64,000 nt of DNA from Xanthomarina sp. F1114 (GTDB taxonomy: Bacteria > Bacteroidota > Bacteroidia > Flavobacteriales > Flavobacteriaceae), in NCBI RefSeq assembly GCF_026410255.1, contig NZ_JAPMLL010000005.1:62001-126000 (forward strand), given 5' to 3'. Numbering within the stretch: the first letter of the stretch is position 1; the number at the start of each line of letters is the position of its first letter. Below are positions 9,556 through 18,155 of this stretch, piece by piece. The position numbers were made by a program, and so were the translations under genes. Below the pieces are notes generated by a model. The model had not been told where the DNA came from. It did not search any database and saw only the letters and a list, made by a program, of their open reading frames with translations.

Positions 9556-10197
9556 TTGAGCTTATCTTATATTACCAGACCTTCTACTTTAAAAGAAAAC
9601 GCACCCTTACTAATTATGTGTCATGGTTATGGAAGTGATGAAAACGATTTATTTTCCTTTGCATCAGAACTACCAGAAGAGTTATTTATTATTTCACTAA
9701 AAGCACCCTATAAATTAGAGCCTTATGGCAATGCCTGGTATGCTATTAATTTTGATGCTGAACAAAACAAATGGAGCGACGACGAGCAGGCTAAATCTTC
9801 TAGAGATTTAATTGCTAATTTTATAGATGAAGCATGTAGTAAATATCCGGTTAATAAGGACAATGTGACTATTCTAGGTTTTAGTCAAGGTACTATTCTA
9901 AGTTATGCTGTAGCTTTAACTTATCCTGAAAAAGTGAAGCAAGTTATAGCCTTAAGTGGTTATATTAATCCAAATATTATTCCAGAAGATTTTTCAGAAA
10001 AAGACTATTCACATTTAAGCTTTTATTGTTCCCACGGAAATGTAGATCAAGTGCTACCGGTAGAATGGGCTAGAAAAGCACCTAAATTCTTAGATGCTTT
10101 AAATATTGAGAATCAGTATTCTGAATTTCCTGTAGGACATGGAGTAGCTCCACAAAATTTTTATGAATTTAAAAAATGGTTAGTCGATAGAATATAA
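9556..10197 (+). CDS. Alpha/beta-hydrolase, phospholipase/carboxylesterase family
   Basis: A 213-residue serine hydrolase of the YpfH / acyl-protein thioesterase-like family. LLIMCHGYGSDENDLF near residue 18 gives the oxyanion hole, GFSQGTIL contains nucleophile Ser110, GNVDQVLP contains Asp164, and VGHGVAP contains His195. TTG at 9556 is the preferred start. It gives the family's usual N-terminus (MSLSYxTRP) 13 bp after the DUF4870 stop, whereas the frame's upstream ATG at 9466 would run 77 bp into the previous gene and add 30 unrelated residues. It is probably cytoplasmic and acts on small esters or lysophospholipids; the substrate is unknown. It is the last gene of the operon that begins at 6039. 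Confidence 0.85.
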   Translation: MSLSYITRPSTLKENAPLLIMCHGYGSDENDLFSFASELPEELFIISLKAPYKLEPYGNAWYAINFDAEQNKWSDDEQAKSSRDLIANFIDEACSKYPVNKDNVTILGFSQGTILSYAVALTYPEKVKQVIALSGYINPNIIPEDFSEKDYSHLSFYCSHGNVDQVLPVEWARKAPKFLDALNIENQYSEFPVGHGVAPQNFYEFKKWLVDRI

Positions 10198-10202
10198 CAT
10201 TT

Positions 10203-10727
10203 TTATTGGGTTGGATATAAAAACGAATCTATCAGTTTAAAATTCAATTGTTCGTCTTCGGTAATTTCGTAATTGATTAATAATTCTCCCCAATATTTTC
10301 CATCAGAGAAATTAGCTATAATCCATTTGTGATTTAAAAGTCGGATCGAGTTTATTAGCATCTTTCCTCCGGACATAGACGCATAAGGAATTAAGGCGTG
10401 CTCTTCTCCCGGAAGCGCATTCAGTTCGTAAATTTCGTCTTTAATAAAAGGAATTAACTCTGATATATTAAAACCACGAGCTTCAAAATAAGACATAGCA
10501 GCTTCAGTTTGGTCTAGTTTAAATTCTGATAAATCTAAAATTTGATCCTCTAGATTAGAAACTTTGTCTTCAAGTACAGCAATTTCATCTTTATTACTTT
10601 CCTTAATTTCCAAGCATTTTTCATATTTCACATTATAAGCCTCCAAAATATTTTTAGAGTTTACATATTGAAAAACAACAAGTAAAAGTGTGAAAATAAA
10701 CAGGTACATAAATATTTTATTCTTCAT
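10203..10727 (-). CDS. Membrane-anchored coiled-coil protein, unknown function
   Basis: A 174-residue protein not assigned to a named family. Residues 6-22 form a single membrane anchor, residues 30-66 are a heptad-rich coiled coil (ESNKDEIAVLEDKVSNLEDQ), and the remainder is a small mixed domain containing LLNHKWIIANFSDGKYWGE and ending in Pro-Thr-Gln. The first base of its ATG is the last base of the preceding stop (TAATG), so it is translationally coupled to the metallo-beta-lactamase-fold gene upstream. It converges with the carboxylesterase gene, with 5 bp between stops. Confidence 0.65.
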   Translation of the reverse strand: MKNKIFMYLFIFTLLLVVFQYVNSKNILEAYNVKYEKCLEIKESNKDEIAVLEDKVSNLEDQILDLSEFKLDQTEAAMSYFEARGFNISELIPFIKDEIYELNALPGEEHALIPYASMSGGKMLINSIRLLNHKWIIANFSDGKYWGELLINYEITEDEQLNFKLIDSFLYPTQ

Positions 10728-11488
10728 TATATAGTAATTTGTAAGTTATCGTAAGCCAAAAAAACGTTTTCTGGTAAGGTTTGTTGTACATCGTTATGAA
10801 ATCCCATTAAATGACTAATATGTGTTAAATAGGCCTTTTTAGGATTTACTTTTTTTATAAAATCTAAAGCTTCTTCTAAATTAAAATGCGTGGCATGCGG
10901 CTGCTGTCTTAAAGCATTAATCACTAATACATCTAAGTTTTGTAATTTCTCAATTTCCTTATCTTCTACAGTTTTCATATCTGTTAAATAGGCAAATTTA
11001 TCAAATCGGTAACCAAAAACCTGTAGGTTGTAATGCATACCATCAATTGGAACAACTTCCATGTTTGCAAGAGGAAAAGCTTCATTTTTAACCTCATTCA
11101 TTATCACGCCTGGCGCACCTGGATACTTGTTTTCAGTTTCGAAAATATAATCAAATCTACGCGTCAATTCACCTAAAACGCGTTTATGAGCATACACAGG
11201 AATTGGTCCTTGTCTAAAAAAGTATGGTCTAATATCGTCTAAACCTGCTGTATGGTCAGAATGCTCGTGCGTAAAAAGTATTCCATCTATTTTATTACAA
11301 GAACTCGTTAGCATTTGCTGTCTAAAGTCTGGACCACAATCTATAACATATACGTAAGAATCCCATTCAATAAGAACGGAAACTCTTAAGCGTTTATCTT
11401 TAGAGTTTGTGCTTAAACAAACAGGATGAGTACTTCCAATAACTGGAATTCCTTGAGATGTTCCTGTACCTAAAAATGTCACTTTCAA
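10727..11488 (-). CDS. Metallo-beta-lactamase-fold hydrolase, PhnP-like
   Basis: A 253-residue MBL-fold protein. The N-terminus VTFLGTGTSQGIPVIG and the metal motif FTHEHSDHTAGLDD (HxHxDH) identify the PhnP-like phosphodiesterase branch; further ligands are in VIDCGPD, PHATHFN and LTHISH. It should bind two metal ions and hydrolyse a phosphodiester, but the substrate is unknown. The start is TTG at 11488: no ATG lies near enough to keep the conserved beginning, and family members normally start with MKxTFLGTGTSQG. It is followed without a gap by the coiled-coil membrane protein gene. Confidence 0.85.
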   Translation of the reverse strand: MKVTFLGTGTSQGIPVIGSTHPVCLSTNSKDKRLRVSVLIEWDSYVYVIDCGPDFRQQMLTSSCNKIDGILFTHEHSDHTAGLDDIRPYFFRQGPIPVYAHKRVLGELTRRFDYIFETENKYPGAPGVIMNEVKNEAFPLANMEVVPIDGMHYNLQVFGYRFDKFAYLTDMKTVEDKEIEKLQNLDVLVINALRQQPHATHFNLEEALDFIKKVNPKKAYLTHISHLMGFHNDVQQTLPENVFLAYDNLQITI

Positions 11489-11524
11489 ACCTTAATATTT
11501 TGAAACAAAAATAAGGTTATTTTT

Positions 11525-11553
11525 TTGTTTAACCTGCTAATTAAGTACCTTTG
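11525..11553 (+). promoter_or_regulatory. Bacteroidota-type promoter of the 11582 gene
   Basis: TTG at 11525-11527 and TACCTTTG at 11546-11553 are separated by 18 bp, fitting the TTG-N(17-23)-TAnnTTTG pattern. The predicted leader is about 20 nt. Confidence 0.55.
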
Positions 11554-11581
11554 TAGTTAAGATTTAATCCAAGAATTTAGA

Positions 11582-13033
11582 ATGGAAATAACCCTAAAAG
11601 GAGATAAGCAATTTGATGATATTCCTTCGTTAAAGACAAAAGCCCTTCGTATAAATTTAAATGAGCATATTTATGGGACTTTCGCCGAGATTGGTGCAGG
11701 TCAAGAAACAGTAAGACATTTTTTTAGAGCTGGGGGTGCTTCTGGAACTATAGCTAAAGCTATGTCTGCATACGACAAGGATTTTAGTGATGCGATATAC
11801 GGGGTTGAAAGTGATGGACGCTATGTTACCGAAGCACGTTTACGTAAAATGTTGCATCACGAAATTGGCCTAATAGAGAAACGTCTAACAAGAGATAAGC
11901 ACCCTAATAAAATGTTTTTTTCTTTTGCCAATACGGTAACTACCATTGATTTTGCTAAGCAATACAAAGGTCATGGTTGGGTTGGAATTCGTTACCAAAT
12001 AGATCCTACCAAAGAATATAACGAAATTATGCTGCATCTAAGGTTCAAAGAAAATGATGCTAGATTACAACAAGAAACCTTAGGAATTTTAGGAACTAAT
12101 CTTATTTATGGAGCCTATTATAAATATAAAAAACCTAAAAATTTACTTCGTTATTTATACGATCATTTAGATAAAGATCAACTAGAAATTGATACTATAA
12201 ATTTTTCGGGTCCTGTTTTTGAAGATGTGGACAACAGATTAATGAGTTTACAATTGGTTAAAAATGGAATGACCGATGCTGTAATGTTTTCTCCCGATGG
12301 TAACAACGTTCTACCTGCTAAAGTGTTATACAAAAAGAACATTTTAGCTTTAAGAGGAAGTTTTAGACCCGTAACCAAAGTAAACATGGATATGTTCCAT
12401 AGATCTTACGACATGTTTATTAAAGAAAATAAGGTTGAAGAAGAAAGAACTCAAGTTGTTTTTGAAATTACTCTCTCTAATCTCCGTGCCGAAGGTGAAA
12501 TTGATGAACAAGACTTTATGGATAGAGCGAAGTTGCTTTGTTCTTTAGGTCAAACCGTTCTAATTTCTAATTTTCAAGAGTATTACAAATTAGTAGAATA
12601 TTTTTCTCAATATACTAAGAGCAGAATGGGACTTGCCATGGGAGTAAATAATCTGGTGGATATTTTTGATGAAAAATATTACCGCCATTTAAGTGGTGGA
12701 ATACTAGAAGCTTTTGGAAAGTTATTTTTTAAAGACTTACGCGTTTACCTCTACCCTATGGATAATGGAGATGGTACCATTACAAATAGCGAGAATCTAA
12801 AAGTACACCCTAGAATGAAAGAATTGTACAAATTCTTTAAATATAATGGCAAGGTTATAGACATTACAGATTACGATGAAGAGATTTTAACCGTATTTTC
12901 TAGAACTGTATTTAAAATGATTAATGACGGTCAGGAAGGCTGGGAAGCCATGCTTCCTGAAGGTGTATCGAAATTAATTAAAGAGAAAAGTTTATTTGGT
13001 TGTGAAACCGAAGAACCTTTTAGAAATGAATAG
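11582..13033 (+). CDS. Conserved soluble protein of unknown function (often misnamed)
   Basis: A 483-residue protein conserved in Bacteroidota, with relatives in other bacteria and plants. Its N-terminal block, FAEIGAGQETVRHFF then GASGTIAKAMSAYDK near residues 40-65, is very characteristic, as is YGVESDGRYVTEARL. I see no signal peptide, membrane helix, beta-barrel pattern or plug domain, so names such as TonB-dependent receptor sometimes attached to it would not fit; it looks cytoplasmic. A nucleotide-metabolism role has been suggested for relatives, but I cannot support one from the sequence. It is monocistronic, with its own promoter and a strong terminator. Confidence 0.8.
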   Translation: MEITLKGDKQFDDIPSLKTKALRINLNEHIYGTFAEIGAGQETVRHFFRAGGASGTIAKAMSAYDKDFSDAIYGVESDGRYVTEARLRKMLHHEIGLIEKRLTRDKHPNKMFFSFANTVTTIDFAKQYKGHGWVGIRYQIDPTKEYNEIMLHLRFKENDARLQQETLGILGTNLIYGAYYKYKKPKNLLRYLYDHLDKDQLEIDTINFSGPVFEDVDNRLMSLQLVKNGMTDAVMFSPDGNNVLPAKVLYKKNILALRGSFRPVTKVNMDMFHRSYDMFIKENKVEEERTQVVFEITLSNLRAEGEIDEQDFMDRAKLLCSLGQTVLISNFQEYYKLVEYFSQYTKSRMGLAMGVNNLVDIFDEKYYRHLSGGILEAFGKLFFKDLRVYLYPMDNGDGTITNSENLKVHPRMKELYKFFKYNGKVIDITDYDEEILTVFSRTVFKMINDGQEGWEAMLPEGVSKLIKEKSLFGCETEEPFRNE

Positions 13034-13050
13034 GTTTTATAAAAAGTTAT

Positions 13051-13092
13051 AAATAATAAAAGGCGACCAAATTGGTGGCCTTTTATTATTTT
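13051..13092. terminator. Long perfect hairpin terminator
   Basis: AATAATAAAAGGC pairs perfectly with GCCTTTTATTATT around an inner GACCAAATTGGTG. It lies between the 11582 gene and the convergent bcp gene and can act in both directions. Confidence 0.85.
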
Positions 13093-13130
13093 ACTTAGAA
13101 GTATAATATTTGTTCTATTCTATAAATTAT

Positions 13131-13583
13131 CTACTTCAATATTTGAGCTGTATGCTCTTTCGTTTTCACCTTAGAAATTACGTCTTCAATAATTCCATTT
13201 TCGTCAATAACAAAAGTTGTTCTATGGATGCCTTCATATTCTCTACCCATAAATTTTTTAGGTCCCCAAATGCCATAAGCTTCAATCACAGCTTTATCTT
13301 CGTCTGCCAATAAAGGATAAGGGAAGTTATATTTATTTTTAAAATTACTCTGTCTTTTTGCGCTGTCTGCACTAGCTCCAAGAATTTCGTATCCTGCTTT
13401 TTGAAATTTTGAATAATTATCGCTTAAATTACAAGCTTCAGCCGTACAACCTGGGGTACTTGCTTTGGGATAAAAAAACAATACCAATTTTTTTCCTTTA
13501 TAATCTTTTAAAGAAATGGAGTTTCCATCTTGGTCTTTTGCAGTAAAATCTGGTGCTTTATCTCCTGGTTTCAAATTTGTCAT
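13131..13583 (-). CDS. bcp: Thioredoxin-dependent peroxiredoxin, Bcp/PrxQ type
   Basis: A 150-residue peroxiredoxin that reduces hydrogen and organic peroxides in the cytoplasm with thioredoxin as reductant. The motif FYPKASTPGCTAEACNL carries the peroxidatic Cys46 and, five residues later, the resolving Cys51, the signature of the BCP/PrxQ subgroup. Length and N-terminus (LKPGDKAPDFTAKDQDG) are typical. It is divergent from nth, with 42 bp between start codons, so oxidative damage defence and base-excision repair share a promoter region. Confidence 0.93.
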   Translation of the reverse strand: MTNLKPGDKAPDFTAKDQDGNSISLKDYKGKKLVLFFYPKASTPGCTAEACNLSDNYSKFQKAGYEILGASADSAKRQSNFKNKYNFPYPLLADEDKAVIEAYGIWGPKKFMGREYEGIHRTTFVIDENGIIEDVISKVKTKEHTAQILK

Positions 13584-13625
13584 AGTATCTTTGTTTATAA
13601 TTCAATTTCTGTAAAAATACAACTT

Positions 13626-14285
13626 ATGACCAAGCAAGAAAAGGTAGAATTCGTTATAAAAACGTTAAAGGAACTATACCCAACTATTCCGGTGCCTTTA
13701 GACCATAAAGACCCCTATACGTTATTGATTGCTGTTTTAATGTCTGCGCAAAGCACAGATGTACGTGTCAATCAAATAACTCCTAAATTATTTGCTAAAG
13801 CAGATAATCCGTACGATATGATAAAACTGAGTGTAGAGGAAATTAGAGAAATAATTAGGCCAGTAGGCTTATCTCCTATGAAAAGTAAAGGTATTTACGG
13901 ACTATCTCATATTTTAATTGATAAACACAACGGACAAGTACCTAAAACTTATGAAGAATTAGAGGAATTACCAGCTGTAGGACATAAAACGGCTGCTGTG
14001 GTTTTATCTCAAGCATTTGGTATACCAGCATTTCCTGTAGATACACATATCCATAGATTAATGTATCGCTGGGGTTTTACAAACGGGAAGAATGTGGTGC
14101 AAACAGAAAAGGATGCCAAGCGCCTATTTCCTAAAGAATTATGGAACGAATTGCATCTTCAGATTATCTGGTATGGCCGTGAATATTCTCCAGCAAGAGG
14201 TTGGGATTTAGAAAAAGATATCATTACCAAAACCATTGGTAGAAAAAGTATTTTAAAAGCACACCCTCAATACAAAGCTCAATAG
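13626..14285 (+). CDS. nth: Endonuclease III, cysteine-free form without the iron-sulfur cluster
   Basis: A 219-residue base-excision repair DNA glycosylase/AP lyase. MSAQSTDVRVNQ near residue 39, the helix-hairpin-helix LPAVGHKTA with catalytic Lys121, and PVDTHIHRL with Asp139 match the E. coli active site (Lys120, Asp138). The C-terminal Cys-X6-Cys-X2-Cys-X5-Cys cluster loop is absent, replaced by HLQIIWYGREYSPARGWD, and the whole protein has no cysteine. The start is ATG 13626; a longer frame from 13530 would run into bcp. A TATCTTTG box at 13586-13593 is a likely -7 element. Cluster-less Nth proteins appear normal in this family of bacteria. Confidence 0.9.
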   Translation: MTKQEKVEFVIKTLKELYPTIPVPLDHKDPYTLLIAVLMSAQSTDVRVNQITPKLFAKADNPYDMIKLSVEEIREIIRPVGLSPMKSKGIYGLSHILIDKHNGQVPKTYEELEELPAVGHKTAAVVLSQAFGIPAFPVDTHIHRLMYRWGFTNGKNVVQTEKDAKRLFPKELWNELHLQIIWYGREYSPARGWDLEKDIITKTIGRKSILKAHPQYKAQ

Positions 14286-14307
14286 AATTCTAAAGTCACT
14301 AAAAGCA

Positions 14308-14338
14308 AAAAAGTCCTAACGACTAATTAGGACTTTTT
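14308..14338 (+). terminator. Intrinsic terminator after nth
   Basis: AAAAAGTCCTAA pairs perfectly with TTAGGACTTTTT around a 7-nt loop, followed by a T-run. It also suits the minus-strand small gene at 14345. Confidence 0.85.
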
Positions 14339-14344
14339 CAAAGT

Positions 14345-14491
14345 TTAGTTGAGAAGCGCTTCAAACTTCATCTTATTACAATTTATAACACTTAAAGCCT
14401 TTGAATAATCAAGAAGAAACTTTATAGTTTCGTCTTTTGGGTTTAGATCAAGTTGCGTTTGGGGATTTTTTTTAGAGTAAAGTTTTGCCAT
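14345..14491 (-). CDS. 48-residue conserved-looking small protein downstream of the sigma factor
   Basis: An ATG at 14491 opens a 48-codon frame that begins MAKLYSKKNPQTQLDLNPK, continues with a helical FLLDYSKALSVINCNKMKFE and ends LLN. It has no signal peptide or membrane helix. It lies 59 bp beyond the end of the sigma-factor gene on the same strand and stops right beside the terminator shared with nth. I believe similar short proteins sit next to ECF sigma factors in other flavobacteria, but that is from memory. A role as a small regulator would be speculation. Confidence 0.6.
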   Translation of the reverse strand: MAKLYSKKNPQTQLDLNPKDETIKFLLDYSKALSVINCNKMKFEALLN

Positions 14492-14550
14492 TTATAATAT
14501 TTTAATTGGTTCATTTACAATCTAAAACGTAACAGTCTGATTAATATTGT

Positions 14551-15135
14551 TTAATTGGTTAAAATTATATTATGCTTGTCAATTATTTTTCTCATATTAA
14601 TTAATGCGTAACGCATTCTTCCCAATGCTGTATTGATACTAACACCAGTTTTATCGGAAATCTCCTTAAAACTCATATCATTATACATACGCATTACCAA
14701 AACTTCTTTTTGATCGGCTGGAAGTTCTTCAATTAGCTTTCTAACATCAGATTCTACCTGCATTTTAATCAAAGTTCGTTCGGCATCTAAAGCTGTATCA
14801 CTCAAAACAGAAAAAATATTGAAATCGCCAGAATTGCTAAATTTCGGCATTCTATTATTTCGTCTAAAATGATCTATTACCAAATTATGAGAAATACGCA
14901 TGACCCAGGGTAAAAATTTACCTTCTTCGTTATATTTTCCTCTTTTTAAGGTTTTAATAACCTTAATAAAGGTGTCTTGAAAAATATCTTCAGCAATATC
15001 TTTATCTAAAACTTTGGAATAAATAAAACTATAAATTCGTTGTTTGTGTCTCTTTATTAAAACCTCTAACGCAGGCTCTTCGCCTTTAATGTAGTTACTA
15101 ACTAATGTAGCGTCTGTGATAAGTTCGTTTTGCAT
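14551..15135 (-). CDS. ECF-type RNA polymerase sigma factor
   Basis: A 194-residue sigma-70 family factor. Region 2 runs from about residue 20 to 85, with DIAEDIFQDTFIKVIKTL and FLPWVMRISHNLVIDHFRR. Region 4 near residues 130-185 contains LPADQKEVLVMRMYNDMSFKEI and a helix-turn-helix ending in ALGRMRYALINMRK. Regions 1 and 3 are missing, as in ECF factors. I chose the ATG at 15135 (MQNELITDATLVSNYI), the usual family start; upstream alternatives are ATG 15141 and GTG 15153. No anti-sigma gene is beside it; instead a 48-residue small protein follows, so the mode of control is unknown. Confidence 0.85.
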   Translation of the reverse strand: MQNELITDATLVSNYIKGEEPALEVLIKRHKQRIYSFIYSKVLDKDIAEDIFQDTFIKVIKTLKRGKYNEEGKFLPWVMRISHNLVIDHFRRNNRMPKFSNSGDFNIFSVLSDTALDAERTLIKMQVESDVRKLIEELPADQKEVLVMRMYNDMSFKEISDKTGVSINTALGRMRYALINMRKIIDKHNIILTN

Positions 15136-15321
15136 AATCATTACTTTGCACACAAAGTCTCCTTTATGTTCGGGGTTAAAAACTGATTTAAAGTAATTTT
15201 ATGCTATAGGCTAGACAAGTGATTTTAAGATTAGTAAGTTCCAAATATAACAACATTCTTTGTTCTTTTACAAATTAATTAACAATAATTCAAAAAAAAC
15301 ATTCGATAAGATTCTATTTTC

Positions 15322-15348
15322 TTGGATGATTTACTTATAGTATCTTTG
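15322..15348 (+). promoter_or_regulatory. Promoter of uvrA
   Basis: TTG at 15322-15324 and TATCTTTG at 15341-15348, 16 bp apart, fit the Bacteroidota promoter consensus closely. No LexA-like palindrome is evident. The rest of the 236-bp sigma factor/uvrA intergenic region shows no other clear feature. Confidence 0.55.
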
Positions 15349-15371
15349 CATTATTATCGCCTATACAACTT

Positions 15372-18155
15372 ATGACACTAAACATTTCCGAAGTAAATCC
15401 GAAAGATAACATCATTATAAAAGATGCCAGTCTGCACAATTTAAAACATATTGATGTTGTAATTCCCAGAAATAAATTAGTTGTTATTACAGGTTTATCG
15501 GGCTCTGGGAAATCTAGTTTAGCTTTCGATACACTTTATGCCGAAGGACAACGTAGATATGTGGAAAGTTTGTCTAGTTATGCCAGACAGTTCTTAGGGA
15601 GACTCAACAAACCTAAGGTTGAATACATAAAAGGTATTGCTCCTGCAATTGCTATTGAGCAAAAGGTAAACTCTACCAATCCGCGCTCTACAGTTGGAAC
15701 TTCTACAGAAATATATGATTATCTAAAACTCCTATTTGCCAGAATTGGAAAAACCTATTCTCCAAAATCTGGAAATGAAGTTAAAAAAGATACGGTTGCA
15801 GATGTTCTAAATTATATTAAAACTTTTGATGAGGGTGAAAAACTCCTGCTCCTCGCTCCTATTTATTTAGAAGAAGGTCGAACTATGGAGGATAAACTAA
15901 AAGTCCTTCAGCAACAGGGTTATGCCAGAATTAAAGTTGATGATAAGGTTCAAAGAATTGAAGAAGTAAAAAGCATTTCTATAACTGAACCGGTTTATTT
16001 AGTGGTTGATAGAATAATTACTAAAAACGAAGAAGATTTTTATAACCGTTTGGCAGATGCTATTCAAACTTCATTTTTTGAAGGGAAAGGTGAATGTTAT
16101 GTAGAGTCTTTAAAAGATAATAAGCAACGATCTTTTAGCAATAAATTTGAATTGGATGGCATGGATTTCTTGGAACCTAATGTACATTTATTCAGTTTTA
16201 ATAATCCGTATGGCGCCTGTCCAAAATGTGAAGGTTACGGAGATATTATTGGTATAGATGAAGATTTAGTTATTCCAAACACGGCTTTATCTGTTTATGA
16301 AAATGCCATTTTTGCGTGGCGAGGCGAAAGTATGAGTTGGTATCGAGATCAATTGGTAAACAACTCGCATAAATTCGATTTTCCCATTCACAAACCCTTT
16401 TTTCAATTAAATAATGAGCAAAAGCAACTTATTTGGGATGGCAATAAGTACTTTGAAGGTTTGAATTCTTTTTTCGCCGAATTAGAGTCCAAAGCGTATA
16501 AAATACAAAACCGTGTGATGCTTTCCCGTTACAGAGGAAAAACCAAATGTAAGGCATGTGGAGGAAAACGTTTAAGGCCAGAAGCAGACTATATAAAGAT
16601 TGCCGATGCTACTATTACCGATTTAGTAGATTTGCCCTTAGATAAATTATCTGCTTTTTTTAAAAATTTAGAATTAAACAAATACGATCTAAAAATTGCC
16701 AACCGCCTACTTAAAGAAATAAACAACCGTTTGTTATTTTTAGAAAATGTAGGTTTAAATTATCTGACTTTAAACCGAAAATCAAATACACTTTCTGGAG
16801 GTGAAAGTCAGAGAATTAACTTAGCAACTTCTCTTGGAAGTAGTTTGGTTGGCTCTATGTATATTCTAGACGAACCTAGTATTGGTTTGCATCCAAAAGA
16901 CACCGAAAGGTTGATTGGCGTATTAAAATCTCTTAGAGACTTAGGCAATACGGTGATTGTGGTGGAGCACGACGAAGATATTATGAAAGAAGCCGACGAG
17001 GTTATTGATATTGGCCCGGAAGCAGGAACTCTTGGTGGCGAAGTTGTTGCCACCGGAACATTTAAAGATATTCTGGCTTCAAACTCTTTAACTGCTCAGT
17101 ATTTAAATGGTAAACTTGAGATTAAAGTTCCTGAAAAACGAAGAACTTCTAAATATCAAGTAAATATTCTTGGCGCTAGAGAGAACAACTTAAAAAATAT
17201 AGATGTTACCATTCCGCTTGGAATGCTTACCGTTATTACTGGAGTTTCCGGAAGTGGAAAAAGTACTTTAGTTAAGAAAATACTATATCCAGCACTTCAA
17301 AAACAACTCACAGATTTTGGAGATAAACCCGGGCAGTTTTCAGAATTAACTGGAAACTTTAGCAATATTAAACAGATTGAGTTTGTAGATCAAAACCCTA
17401 TCGGTCGTTCGTCTCGTTCCAATCCAGTTACATATATAAAGGCCTACGACGATATTCGTGCCTTATATGCCAGTCAGAAATTGAGTAAGATTAGAAACTA
17501 TCAATCCAAGCATTTTTCTTTTAATGTGGATGGTGGACGTTGTGAAACTTGTAAAGGTGAAGGCGAAGTAACCATCGAAATGCAATTCATGGCAGATGTG
17601 CATTTAACCTGTGAAACCTGTAACGGAAAACGTTTTAAAAAAGAAGTTCTAGAAGTTACATTTAATGAGAAAAATATTGATGACATTCTAAATCTGACCA
17701 TTGATGATGCCATTAACTTTTTTGAAAAGTCTGAGCAAACTAAGATTAAAGGCAAATTACAACCATTACAAGATGTAGGTTTAGGTTATGTTACCTTAGG
17801 TCAAAGCTCATCTACCCTTTCGGGTGGAGAAGCACAACGTATAAAATTAGCATCATTTCTAGGAAAAGGAAGCAAGAGCGATAATACTTTGTTTATTTTT
17901 GATGAACCAACAACGGGATTACATTTTCACGACATTCAAAAACTCTTAAAATCTTTTAATGCCTTAATAGAGAAAGGACATTCAATTTTAGTGGTAGAAC
18001 ACAATTTGGAATTGATAAAATGTGCCGACTATATTATCGATTTAGGTCCTGAAGGTGGTGAATATGGTGGTCACTTAGTGGCTTCAGGAACACCTGAAGA
18101 AATTGTTGCCAATAAAAAATCTATTACCGGTTCATATTTAAAAGAAAAACTCTAA
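15372..18155 (+). CDS. uvrA: Excinuclease ABC subunit UvrA
   Basis: A 927-residue damage-recognition ATPase of nucleotide excision repair, close to the usual 940. The first ATPase half has Walker A GLSGSGKSSLAFDTLYAEGQ near residue 42, with the split second part LSGGESQRINLATSLGSSLV and DEPSIGLHP near residues 475-505. The second half has GVSGSGKSTLVKK near 622 and LSGGEAQRIKLASFLGKG near 817. Zinc modules are visible as CPKCEGYG, CKACGGKRLRPEA, CETCKGEGEV and CETCNGKRF. It acts with UvrB, which is not in this window. The 3' end overlaps the convergent DUF3667 gene by 4 bp. Confidence 0.97.
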   Translation: MTLNISEVNPKDNIIIKDASLHNLKHIDVVIPRNKLVVITGLSGSGKSSLAFDTLYAEGQRRYVESLSSYARQFLGRLNKPKVEYIKGIAPAIAIEQKVNSTNPRSTVGTSTEIYDYLKLLFARIGKTYSPKSGNEVKKDTVADVLNYIKTFDEGEKLLLLAPIYLEEGRTMEDKLKVLQQQGYARIKVDDKVQRIEEVKSISITEPVYLVVDRIITKNEEDFYNRLADAIQTSFFEGKGECYVESLKDNKQRSFSNKFELDGMDFLEPNVHLFSFNNPYGACPKCEGYGDIIGIDEDLVIPNTALSVYENAIFAWRGESMSWYRDQLVNNSHKFDFPIHKPFFQLNNEQKQLIWDGNKYFEGLNSFFAELESKAYKIQNRVMLSRYRGKTKCKACGGKRLRPEADYIKIADATITDLVDLPLDKLSAFFKNLELNKYDLKIANRLLKEINNRLLFLENVGLNYLTLNRKSNTLSGGESQRINLATSLGSSLVGSMYILDEPSIGLHPKDTERLIGVLKSLRDLGNTVIVVEHDEDIMKEADEVIDIGPEAGTLGGEVVATGTFKDILASNSLTAQYLNGKLEIKVPEKRRTSKYQVNILGARENNLKNIDVTIPLGMLTVITGVSGSGKSTLVKKILYPALQKQLTDFGDKPGQFSELTGNFSNIKQIEFVDQNPIGRSSRSNPVTYIKAYDDIRALYASQKLSKIRNYQSKHFSFNVDGGRCETCKGEGEVTIEMQFMADVHLTCETCNGKRFKKEVLEVTFNEKNIDDILNLTIDDAINFFEKSEQTKIKGKLQPLQDVGLGYVTLGQSSSTLSGGEAQRIKLASFLGKGSKSDNTLFIFDEPTTGLHFHDIQKLLKSFNALIEKGHSILVVEHNLELIKCADYIIDLGPEGGEYGGHLVASGTPEEIVANKKSITGSYLKEKL

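Noticed and set aside
11582-13033. Annotation as a TonB-dependent receptor
   Set aside because: No signal peptide, plug or beta-barrel pattern is present.
13530-13625. N-terminal extension of endonuclease III from 13530
   Set aside because: The extra 32 residues are antisense to the start of bcp and do not match the family; ATG 13626 does.
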